5,794 bases of DNA, taken from the NCBI GenBank assembly GCA_017963875.1, contig JAGCTA010000235.1, positions 1-5,794 of the forward strand. Reading direction: 5' to 3'. The DNA is from Victivallales bacterium. GTDB lineage: Bacteria; Verrucomicrobiota; Lentisphaeria; Oligosphaerales; Oligosphaeraceae. This document shows positions 1 to 5,794 of this stretch, piece after piece; position 1 is the first letter of the stretch; each line of letters opens with the position of its first letter. The notes beneath the pieces are model-generated. The model saw only the letters and a program-made list of their open reading frames with translations, was not told the DNA's origin and ran no database searches. The translations under genes were made by a program, and so were the position numbers.

Positions 1-1
1 C

Positions 2-625
2 CCCGCCTGTCATGACTGGGACCATACGTTGCGCGTTTACAAAAATGCCTGTACGCTCATGGAACGCACCAAAGCAGTCCATGACGCGAGCCTTCCGACC
101 TTCAACGAACTCATCGTCAAGGTCGCGTCTCTCATGCATGACATCGGACGGCCGAAAGAACTGTCCGATTGCGGCAAGACAAACCATGCCGCCTACGGCG
201 CGGCACTGGCAAAAGAATGGCTTCGCGCCATCGGCGTGACGGATAATGCCTTCATTGAGGCTGTCGCCGCCTGCATCCGCTCGCATCGTTTCAGAAAACG
301 CGACGGCAACACCATCCCCGCCACACTTGAGGAGCGTTTCGTCTATGACGCCGACAAACTCGACAGTATCGGCGCCATCGGAATCGGGCGTTCTTTTCAT
401 TTTGCAGGCCGTACAGGCGCTCGTGTCCACAATCACGAAGACGAGGCGCTTTCAGGCAAAAGTTACGGAAGAGAAGATTCAGCCTACCGCGAATACCTCG
501 TCAAACTGAAAGATGTCCGAAATTCCATGTTAACTCAAGCGGGCAGACAACTGGCGTTGCATCGACATGATTTCATGGTCGGTTTCTTTGAGGAACTTAA
601 CAGAGAATGTTTTGAAGACCTTTGA
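2..625 (+). CDS. HD-domain phosphohydrolase, YedJ-like (5' end missing)
   Basis: The frame is open to the left edge, so the true start lies outside the window and 207 residues are visible. What shows: an HDWDHTLRV opening, whose second His (residue 8 of the visible part) fits the first metal ligand; the HD pair in SLMHDIGRP (residues 46-47); IRSHRF (His95); and YDADKLDSIGAIGIGR (residues 115-130), whose Asp118 fits the last HD metal ligand. This order and the LDSIGAIGIGR segment match the YedJ-type HD hydrolases, about 230 residues long, so only some 10-25 N-terminal residues should be missing. Family knowledge: a metal-dependent, cytoplasmic phosphohydrolase of unsettled substrate. A TTG at position 29 could be mistaken for the start, but it lies after the first conserved His, so it is not the start. 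The gene ends with TGA and is separated from the next gene by 223 bp, so it is probably not part of the downstream operon. Confidence 0.9.
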   Translation, partial: PACHDWDHTLRVYKNACTLMERTKAVHDASLPTFNELIVKVASLMHDIGRPKELSDCGKTNHAAYGAALAKEWLRAIGVTDNAFIEAVAACIRSHRFRKRDGNTIPATLEERFVYDADKLDSIGAIGIGRSFHFAGRTGARVHNHEDEALSGKSYGREDSAYREYLVKLKDVRNSMLTQAGRQLALHRHDFMVGFFEELNRECFEDL

Positions 626-626
626 A

Positions 627-662
627 AAACAATCATCTACGATACATATTAAATTATTGTTT
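627..662. terminator. Weak AT-rich inverted repeat after the HD gene
   Basis: AAACAAT (627-633) is a perfect reverse complement of ATTGTTT (656-662), separated by a 22-nt AT-rich loop, two bases after the HD gene stop. An A-run precedes the left arm and the right arm ends in TTT, so it could act weakly in either direction. The stem has one GC pair and a long loop, so it is poor as an intrinsic terminator. It is listed because of its position rather than its strength. Confidence 0.2.
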
Positions 663-676
663 GGATCCTTAAAGTG

Positions 677-842
677 CTGAATGGCAAGTCGAGTTCTGGG
701 AGAGTTGAGAGCGCGTATAAGACATACGTGCTTGTCCCGCCGTAGCCTTTGGTGAAGGCAGAAGACTCGACAAAGAAATCGGCCGCCAGGCGGTGCTTCA
801 TGGATTCAGAAACATTATCACTGCAACCACCATAGGGGGACA
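677..842 (+). promoter_or_regulatory. Candidate structured leader RNA ahead of the ligase operon
   Basis: The gap can fold into a compact three-way junction. The closing helix pairs GTCGAGT-TCT (688-697) with AGA-(AG bulge)-ACTCGAC (760-771). Inside it, GGGA (698-701) pairs with TCCC (735-738) and is followed by a 10-bp stem, 709-718 with 724-733, with loop AAGAC. A second hairpin pairs GCCTT (745-749) with AAGGC (755-759). An outer helix CTGAAT (677-682)/ATTCAG (804-809) could enclose it all. The 10-bp stem uses two G-U pairs that would be A-C mismatches on the other strand, which favours a + strand RNA. TGTCCC (733-738) is also complementary to GGGACA (837-842), which overlaps the ligase Shine-Dalgarno. 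I recognise no known riboswitch class, T-box or tRNA signature. I saw no convincing sigma-70 promoter in the gap. Short helices occur by chance, so this is tentative. Confidence 0.28.
834..840 (+). promoter_or_regulatory. Shine-Dalgarno of the acyl-CoA synthetase-like gene
   Basis: AGGGGGA lies eight bases before the ATG at 849. It is a strong purine-rich ribosome site at ideal spacing and fixes the start of the ligase gene. Confidence 0.8.
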
Positions 843-848
843 TCCTTC

Positions 849-2375
849 ATGCTAACCGACGAATTTAAAACGACACGGGAATTCTGGAACCACGCTGTTG
901 CGACCGCCCCCGATAGTCTTGCGGCCGTCCATCTAGAACGCAGATTGACCTATTCGGAGGCAGATGTCCTCTGCACGCGCCTGGCGGCCGGTCTTCAGAA
1001 ACTAACAGGCAAAACATCGCCAGCGATCGCCGTCTGCCTTCCAAACTGCCTGGACTATTTTCTGCTGTATTGGGCGCTTGTCAAAATCGGCGGCATCATC
1101 ATTCCTGTCAATCCATGGCTGAAAGCCGATTCCCTTGTTGACATTTTCGCAACAGTTTCACCAGATGCCCTGGTCGTTCAAGGTGCTTCAGACCAGGAAC
1201 CGTTGGAAGCCGCCAAAACACGCCAAGGCATGAGCATTGTCAGCATCGACAGCAGTTTTTCTCCTTTCCAGACTCTTTTCATCGAAGAAACTCCCACCGT
1301 CCCCCCGCTTTCCCCTGAGGCACCCTCCATCATCATGCACACTTCTGGGACGACATCTGCGCCCAAGGGTGCGGTCATGCGGCATTGCGACCTCATTTTC
1401 AATGTCATGACAACAATTACAGCGCAGGGCTTCATCCCATCCGACATCCATCTCATTGTCAATCCGATGTTCCACTGCACTGCATTGTACAGTTCTCTGC
1501 CCGCCGCCGCCGCGCAATGCACCCCCGTTATCATCACGGCGGAAACACAACCAGAGCCATTATTAAAACTCATTCAAGACGAACATATTACGACTTTCTT
1601 GACAGTTCCCGCCATCCTTCAGCGAATCGTTGCATTGCCATCTCTGCACACATACGATGTCTCATCCCTTCGCGTCATTGGCTATGCAGGCTCATTCATG
1701 CCAGTGAAGACTGTCCGACAACTTCAAACACTCTTCCCTGATGTTGAACTCCACAATTTCTTCGGTTTGACAGAAACGATTTCCGCCACTCATGCAATTG
1801 ACGGCCAGGCCTCCTTGACCAGACCTGACTCCATCGGTCGATTGTTGCCATTCGTCGAAGCGATAACTGTGGATGAAAACCTCAAACCATGTCCGCCCAA
1901 TCAGGTCGGCGAACTGCTTTTTGCACGGAAAAATGTCATTCAGGGCTATTGGGGCAAGCCTGGCAAACTGGAGGAATCGCTCGTGACGATTGACGGCAAG
2001 GTCTGGTTCCGCACAGGTGACCTCGCCCTCATCGACGATGAAGGCTATGCTTTTATCAAGGGACGAAAAAAGGACATGATTATCGTCGGAGGAGAAAATG
2101 TGTTCGCTTCCGAGGTAGAAGCCGCCGTCATGCTACTGGATGATGTCAAGGAATGCTCTGTCATCGGGGTGCCCGCCACTGGCATTCGTGAATCGCTGGG
2201 CGAACTAATCAAATTATTTGTTGTCAAGGAAGATGGCAGTACATTAACGGAGGCAACCGTCCGCCGCCACTGCTTCAAGACGCTCCCATCCTACAAGATT
2301 CCACATATCATCCAGTTCATCGATGCCCTGCCCCGCAATCCGTCGGGAAAGGTCGTCAAAACAGAATTGCATTGA
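849..2375 (+). CDS. Acyl-CoA synthetase-like adenylate-forming enzyme (ANL superfamily)
   Basis: A complete 508-residue class I adenylate-forming enzyme, the usual length for single-domain acyl-CoA synthetases. It should activate a carboxylic acid with ATP to an acyl-adenylate and pass it to CoA (or another thiol) in the cytoplasm. Motifs in order: the phosphate loop TSGTTSAPKG (165-174); the adenine/substrate motif FFGLTET (304-310); TGD (389-391), whose Asp binds ribose; the hinge region GRKKDMIIVGGENVFASEVE (405-424); and PRNPSGK (495-501), with the catalytic Lys501 in the small C-terminal domain. All key residues are present, so it should be active. No signal peptide, carrier-protein or thioesterase domain is attached. 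The motif set fits fatty-acyl or aryl/medium-chain acyl-CoA ligases, but the acid cannot be read from the sequence. It is the first gene of an apparent operon, 10 bp ahead of the protease gene. The start is fixed by the strong ribosome site. Confidence 0.93.
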   Translation: MLTDEFKTTREFWNHAVATAPDSLAAVHLERRLTYSEADVLCTRLAAGLQKLTGKTSPAIAVCLPNCLDYFLLYWALVKIGGIIIPVNPWLKADSLVDIFATVSPDALVVQGASDQEPLEAAKTRQGMSIVSIDSSFSPFQTLFIEETPTVPPLSPEAPSIIMHTSGTTSAPKGAVMRHCDLIFNVMTTITAQGFIPSDIHLIVNPMFHCTALYSSLPAAAAQCTPVIITAETQPEPLLKLIQDEHITTFLTVPAILQRIVALPSLHTYDVSSLRVIGYAGSFMPVKTVRQLQTLFPDVELHNFFGLTETISATHAIDGQASLTRPDSIGRLLPFVEAITVDENLKPCPPNQVGELLFARKNVIQGYWGKPGKLEESLVTIDGKVWFRTGDLALIDDEGYAFIKGRKKDMIIVGGENVFASEVEAAVMLLDDVKECSVIGVPATGIRESLGELIKLFVVKEDGSTLTEATVRRHCFKTLPSYKIPHIIQFIDALPRNPSGKVVKTELH

Positions 2376-2385
2376 TGTCTCTTCA

Positions 2386-4044
2386 ATGAAAGCACGATAT
2401 ATCATACTGACGTCAATCGTCTTCCTGACTGGGCTATGCCTTCTTCTGGCCCTGTTCCACACAGTTGATTTCGCGCGTCCCGCCAGTTTTTCCTTGACTC
2501 GCTTGTTCTCAGACGACAAGGCGGGGGACATCACCATTAATGCCCGCCCATCCCCCCCTGGGCTCACCGTCGTCCAGCCGAATCCAGACAACGAGCAGCC
2601 ACAAGACAAAGCGCTGACGGACAATCATGACGACGCCCAGGCGGACATCGGGTCGGTCATTCTTTCCATGCCCAGCCAGCAGGAAACACAACGTCTGGCA
2701 GATTGGCTGCTGCAACAAGGCATCACCTCCTTCAGAACCATTCCGCAACTCAATGCCGTCGTGCTGGAAGATGCAGACAACGCATTGCTCAGGGCAATCG
2801 CTGACGAGTTCCAAGACGCCAGACTTGAACGTGACTTCACTCTCTCAAGGCCGACAACCCCATCGCCAAACACCGTCGCCTTCGGGAGGCAATTCCAAAA
2901 TTCACTATTGGATTGGCTGGGCATCGACTCAGAACGGCAGGGACGTGGGAAAGGAGTCACCATCGCCGTACTTGATGAACCTATTTTCAAGACCGCCGCA
3001 ACCGCAAACGCCAATCTCCGCCAACTGGACATCAATGGCATCGTCTCTAATGGTCAGAACGAAGGTCATGGAAACGCAGTCACATCCATACTCGCCGCTG
3101 GTTCGGACGAATTGAAAGGCATTGTGCCTGATGCGGCCATCCTCTCGATTCCTGTGCTAAATAATAATGGCGACGGTACGCTATCCGCACTTGCCCAGGC
3201 CATTATCTCAGCCACAGACAACGGTGCCGATATCATCTCATTGTCTCTAGGCAGCGAGTATCCGTCACGGGCTCTCCAAAATGCCATCAACTATGCTTAC
3301 GAACACGGGGCGGTCATTGTCGCCGCAGCAGGCAACGATGGCAGCGACACGCCATTCTATCCAGCCGCCTACAACCATGTCATCGCCGTCGCCGCCTGTG
3401 ACGCAAAATCGAACGCCATGGCGTTTTCCAACTACGGATCCGCCATAGACATCGCGGCGCCAGGCGTCTGCATCGCAGCCGATTTTGGCAACGACACTCC
3501 CGAACTGTTCTCGGGGACTTCCGCCGCCGCACCGTGCGTCGCAGGAGTCATCGCGGCACTGCTCTCCGACAATATCGGGAAGATGACTGCATCAGAGGCC
3601 GCTGAAACCATTCTTTCCTCCGCATACGACAACGGAGCACCTGGAAATGACGAACAATTCGGCCATGGAGTCCTCAACTATGCCCGTGCCGCAAACCATG
3701 ACAACCCCGACTACACGGATGCGGCTGCTGCAGGGCACTTTCTGGACCTTGACAACGCTTCCGTCGCCGACACGCCGCTTCTTATTTCCGCTCAAAACAC
3801 AGGCAACACAATGCTTCCGACACTTACGGTGGAGTACACTGTCAATGACACGGACTACGAGCGGACATTCGAGAACGTCGCCCCAGGCGAGACCGTCACC
3901 GCCACAGTTGCCGTCCCCAATACCATGCTCGATGGCATCATGGTCTTCTCGCGAGTGCTAACACCCGAAGACGAGGCACGGACAGACAATAATACAAAAC
4001 TTTCCAGAATCATTGTTCAGACAGAGGAGCAAAGCGACCAATGA
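2386..4044 (+). CDS. Exported/membrane-anchored subtilisin-like serine protease (S8) with propeptide and CARDB-like C-terminus
   Basis: 552 residues. A hydrophobic segment (5-24) after a Lys/Arg start is a signal peptide or membrane anchor; no lipobox is seen. A Pro/Asp-rich linker follows (about 43-88), then an I9/fervidolysin-type propeptide (about 89-152: VILSMPSQQ ... ARLERD). The S8 domain (about 178-435) holds Asp197 (IAVLDEPIF), His228 (EGHGNAVTSI), oxyanion Asn317 (AAAGNDG) and Ser379 (FSGTSAAAPCVAG), so the triad is complete. Residues 455-545 look like a CARDB/Ig-like beta domain (QNTGNTMLP, VAPGETVT, DNNTKLS). The consensus around the triad is altered: no DTG after Asp197, no second His in the HGTHVAG site, and Cys for His in APHVAG. 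The ATG at 2386 is preferred because the export segment begins there; an in-frame ATG at 2323 would put 21 charged residues first and overlap the ligase by 53 bp. No clear Shine-Dalgarno precedes 2386, so translation is probably coupled to the ligase. Confidence 0.9.
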   Translation: MKARYIILTSIVFLTGLCLLLALFHTVDFARPASFSLTRLFSDDKAGDITINARPSPPGLTVVQPNPDNEQPQDKALTDNHDDAQADIGSVILSMPSQQETQRLADWLLQQGITSFRTIPQLNAVVLEDADNALLRAIADEFQDARLERDFTLSRPTTPSPNTVAFGRQFQNSLLDWLGIDSERQGRGKGVTIAVLDEPIFKTAATANANLRQLDINGIVSNGQNEGHGNAVTSILAAGSDELKGIVPDAAILSIPVLNNNGDGTLSALAQAIISATDNGADIISLSLGSEYPSRALQNAINYAYEHGAVIVAAAGNDGSDTPFYPAAYNHVIAVAACDAKSNAMAFSNYGSAIDIAAPGVCIAADFGNDTPELFSGTSAAAPCVAGVIAALLSDNIGKMTASEAAETILSSAYDNGAPGNDEQFGHGVLNYARAANHDNPDYTDAAAAGHFLDLDNASVADTPLLISAQNTGNTMLPTLTVEYTVNDTDYERTFENVAPGETVTATVAVPNTMLDGIMVFSRVLTPEDEARTDNNTKLSRIIVQTEEQSDQ

Positions 4045-5576
4045 CATCCCGTCTCCACATCAGTCTGCTGATTTCAATCTGTATCGGCTCCAGCATCCTT
4101 TGGGCTGCCGACAACCGTCTGGTGCATATCATCCACACGACAGATATCCATACGCAGTTTCTGCCAAGGTTTGAAGGCGATGGCGGCTGGCTGGCTGCGG
4201 CGACTGTCATCCATCGACTTCAGGAACGTTGCGGAAAAGGCGCGTCATTGCTCATAGATACAGGCGACAGCACCCAGGGCACCGTTGCCGCCAGCATCAC
4301 GCAAGGCGAAGTGGGCCTGATTCCCCTTCATGCGCTGCACTACGATGCCTGGATTCCAGGAAATCACGAATTCGACTACGGCATTGACAAATTCAGGCAG
4401 TTCATGGAAGAGACAAAGGACATCGCCCTCTGCGGCAATCTATCCATCAAAGACGAGCCTCCATTCCGTGCATGGCGGCTCTTTCGTTGCAATGGAGCGA
4501 ACATTGCCGTCATAGGCTTTACGTCGTCTTTCATGAAGAACTGGCAGTTGCCTCAGGACGCGGCTCGCCTTGAAGTCACTCCAGGCCCCGAACTGCTCCA
4601 GCGAATTCTTCCCGAAATACATGCCGTCAAGCCAGACGCCATTGTCCTTGCGACGCATCAAGGATGGTTCGCGGGCGGTGACAAGAGAGGGGCGAATGAA
4701 GTTGACGCCATTGCGGACCAGTTTCCTGAAATCGACCTCATTCTTGGGGCTCACAGCCATCGAACCATCCCTGGGACGAAAATCGGCCACCGCACATGGT
4801 ACGTCCAGCCTGGCGCCCATGCAACGCATGTCGCTTTGGCGACATTGAACATAGACATTGAAGCGCACAAAGTCATTGAAGCCACATCTATTCTCCTTCC
4901 TGTTGAACAAGATATGCCACAGGATGAAGAACTAAAAAAACTCATCAACCCATTTCTTCACGATGAAATCGCCGAGCGCAAGCGCAAGGTATCGGAGGGG
5001 TTGGGGAATGGAGTCCTAAGTCGAGGGACAAGCGGAATCAACTGCGCGACATCCGAACTCATCTGCATGGCGATTGCAGAACACGTCGGAGCGGACGTCG
5101 TTTTCCATGGTCGAATGACGAACAAGGACATCCCGCCAGGCCCACTGACCGCAGACATTGTCTACAAACTCATCCCATACGACAACACCATCGTCACCAT
5201 GGAACTCACTCTGGAACAGATTGCTGCAATCGCCACGGAGCAGTGGAAATGGCGCAAGCACTATAGTTACAGCGGCATATATGGAGCAAGAATCACCATT
5301 TCCAAGGAAGGTAAGGCTACCGTCATCGGGCTTGGAAAAGACCAGCCCCTGCCGCAGGATGCAAATACCCGCCGCTATAAAGTCGCCGTTCACAACCATG
5401 CGGCCGCTGGTTCAGGGCGTTTCACTGTCCTTCGCGAACTGGTTGCCGCGCCCGAAAACCACGCAATCAACCACCAGCAAACAACCCGTGCCGCCCTTGA
5501 GCACTTTCTCGAAAAGCACCCCAGTTTCTCCTTCACGCCGTTCAAGTGGATTCAGACCGAAGACAACACGCCTTGA
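4041..5576 (+). CDS. Exported bifunctional metallophosphatase/5'-nucleotidase family protein
   Basis: 511 residues with a signal peptide (1-22, likely cut near LWA/AD), so periplasmic or secreted. The N-terminal calcineurin-like metallophosphatase domain carries the full two-metal set: Asp35-x-His37 (HTTDIH), Asp76 (DTGDSTQG), Asn108-His109 (PGNHEFDYG), His206 (LATHQGW), and His238/His240 (LGAHSHR). The C-terminal 5'-nucleotidase domain (about 320-500) shows HGRMTNKDIPPGPLTADIVY (356-375), then PYDN (379-382) in place of the usual PF-x-N, and a VAVHNHAAAGSGRF end. The family hydrolyses nucleotides, UDP-sugars or cyclic nucleotides outside the cytoplasm. Here the usual NDFLA-GGDG loop is poorly kept, so the substrate may differ from that of UshA. 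The start overlaps the protease stop by four bases (ATGA), with GAGGAG (4024-4029) eleven bases upstream as ribosome site. Length is normal, with no frameshift. Confidence 0.93.
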   Translation: MTSRLHISLLISICIGSSILWAADNRLVHIIHTTDIHTQFLPRFEGDGGWLAAATVIHRLQERCGKGASLLIDTGDSTQGTVAASITQGEVGLIPLHALHYDAWIPGNHEFDYGIDKFRQFMEETKDIALCGNLSIKDEPPFRAWRLFRCNGANIAVIGFTSSFMKNWQLPQDAARLEVTPGPELLQRILPEIHAVKPDAIVLATHQGWFAGGDKRGANEVDAIADQFPEIDLILGAHSHRTIPGTKIGHRTWYVQPGAHATHVALATLNIDIEAHKVIEATSILLPVEQDMPQDEELKKLINPFLHDEIAERKRKVSEGLGNGVLSRGTSGINCATSELICMAIAEHVGADVVFHGRMTNKDIPPGPLTADIVYKLIPYDNTIVTMELTLEQIAAIATEQWKWRKHYSYSGIYGARITISKEGKATVIGLGKDQPLPQDANTRRYKVAVHNHAAAGSGRFTVLRELVAAPENHAINHQQTTRAALEHFLEKHPSFSFTPFKWIQTEDNTP

Positions 5577-5595
5577 ACTTAAAAAGTTCTAGAAC
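5575..5595. repeat. Overlapping palindromes at the end of the nucleotidase gene
   Basis: GAACTT (5575-5580) and AAGTTC (5584-5589) form a perfect 6-bp inverted repeat around AAA, starting inside the stop codon. GTTCTAGAAC (5586-5595) is a perfect 10-bp palindrome sharing the middle GTTC, so two hairpins exclude one another. No T-run follows, so an intrinsic terminator is not supported. It could be a weak protein-binding site or chance. Confidence 0.35.
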
Positions 5596-5633
5596 CGCCA
5601 GCAACCGCAGCCGATTTACCCCACACGCAAAAA

Positions 5634-5639
5634 AAGGGA
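5634..5639 (+). promoter_or_regulatory. Shine-Dalgarno of the last gene
   Basis: AAGGGA lies eight bases before the ATG at 5648, inside an A-rich stretch. It fixes the start of a gene of which only 49 codons are visible. Confidence 0.7.
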
Positions 5640-5647
5640 AAAATACC

Positions 5648-5794
5648 ATGCAAAGACTCATCTGCACAATTCTTCTCGTCATCTGCTCTGCCCTATTCGC
5701 CGCTCCGCTTATCCCCGAAGGCTACAAAGCCCCTGCAAACGAAACCAAAACCATCTTCTTCGACGATTTCTCCAAGGGCTTTACGGGGTGGTCC
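5648..5794 (+). CDS. N-terminus of an exported protein (3' end missing)
   Basis: An open frame of 49 codons runs off the right edge. It opens with MQRLICTILLVICSALFAAP, a clear signal peptide with a likely cut at LFA/AP (after residue 18); Cys13 is not in a good lipobox. The mature part reads LIPEGYKAPANETKTIFFDDFSKGFTGWS. A 'DDFSKG-x-x-GW' opening right after the signal is common at the start of beta-sandwich (laminin-G/concanavalin-like) modules of secreted glycoside hydrolases and carbohydrate-binding proteins, but too little is visible to name a function. The gene lies 71 bp after the nucleotidase on the same strand with its own good ribosome site. It may be read through from that operon or have its own promoter; I see no clear promoter in the gap. 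Confidence 0.75.
   Translation, partial: MQRLICTILLVICSALFAAPLIPEGYKAPANETKTIFFDDFSKGFTGWS

Larger units (their letters stand above)
649..843 (-). pseudogene. Possible 3' remnant of a NodB-type polysaccharide deacetylase
   Basis: On the - strand a 64-codon frame fills most of the gap between the HD gene and the ligase. It starts with SPYGGCSDNVSESMKHRL and ends with LDLPFSTLRIQTII. A PYG motif about 55 residues before a DPF-x-LRI-like end resembles the last third of NodB-fold deacetylases (YPYG ... DPF-LPRI). Just upstream in this frame is a stop codon, and beyond it lies the start of the ligase, so the catalytic part would be gone. If real, it is a decayed leftover that converged on the HD gene. 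The likeness is from memory of the family pattern and is weak. The same bases form the RNA-like structure described separately, and the frame may be chance. Confidence 0.2.

Noticed and set aside
29..31. TTG start for the HD-domain gene
   Set aside because: The frame is open to the left edge and conserved HDWDHT residues lie upstream of it, so the gene begins outside the window.
688..772. tRNA (class II length, 7-bp acceptor-like stem)
   Set aside because: The 7-bp outer stem and 84-nt size recall a Leu/Ser tRNA, but there is no T-loop TTC-R-A motif and no T arm next to the 3' strand on either orientation.
1178..1573. Long minus-strand frames within the ligase and other genes
   Set aside because: They lie entirely under genes with complete conserved motifs, have low-complexity composition and no recognisable domain.
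2323..2385. Upstream in-frame ATG start of the protease
   Set aside because: It would add 21 polar, charged residues before the export signal and overlap the ligase by 53 bp; the hydrophobic segment begins right after the ATG at 2386.
4041..4110. Lipoprotein signal in the nucleotidase (Cys14)
   Set aside because: The residues before the Cys (ISI) do not fit a lipobox; an ordinary cut near LWA/AD fits better.
5575..5589. Intrinsic terminator or SOS box after the nucleotidase
   Set aside because: No T-run follows the stem, the stem is AT-rich, and the spacing of GAAC and GTTC does not match the LexA box I know from Gram-positives.

Overview
The window comes from a bacterium with roughly balanced GC, strongly C-ending codon choice, purine-rich Shine-Dalgarno sites and several exported proteins. 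The signal-peptide types and the start of the last gene (short export signal, then an 'FFDDFSKGFTGW' type opening) would fit a Gram-negative of the PVC/Lentisphaerota kind. That placement is a guess from style; no marker gene is present.

Layout, all real genes on the + strand: (1) positions 2-625, the 3' part of an HD-domain phosphohydrolase of the YedJ type, cut by the left edge; (2) 626-848, a 223-bp gap with notable secondary structure and a possible gene remnant on the - strand; (3) 849-2375, a complete acyl-CoA synthetase-like adenylate-forming enzyme; (4) 2386-4044, an exported or membrane-anchored subtilisin-family (S8) protease with a propeptide and a CARDB/Ig-like C-terminal domain; (5) 4041-5576, an exported two-domain metallophosphatase/5'-nucleotidase; (6) 5577-5647, a short gap with overlapping palindromes; (7) 5648-5794, the first 49 codons of another exported protein, cut by the right edge.

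Genes 3-5 look like one transcription unit: the ligase and protease are 10 bp apart, and the protease and nucleotidase overlap by 4 bp (ATGA). One enzyme is cytoplasmic and acyl-activating, while the other two act outside the cytoplasm. I know of no named pathway that unites the three, so a shared role is not claimed. The protease keeps its catalytic triad and oxyanion Asn but departs from the usual subtilisin consensus around each catalytic residue. The nucleotidase keeps its metal site but seems to lack the canonical C-terminal nucleotide-binding loop.

The best candidate for something undescribed is the leader before the ligase operon. It can fold as a three-way-junction RNA (688-771), and one strand of an internal helix could alternatively pair with the ligase Shine-Dalgarno. 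This comes from pairing by eye and is unproven.
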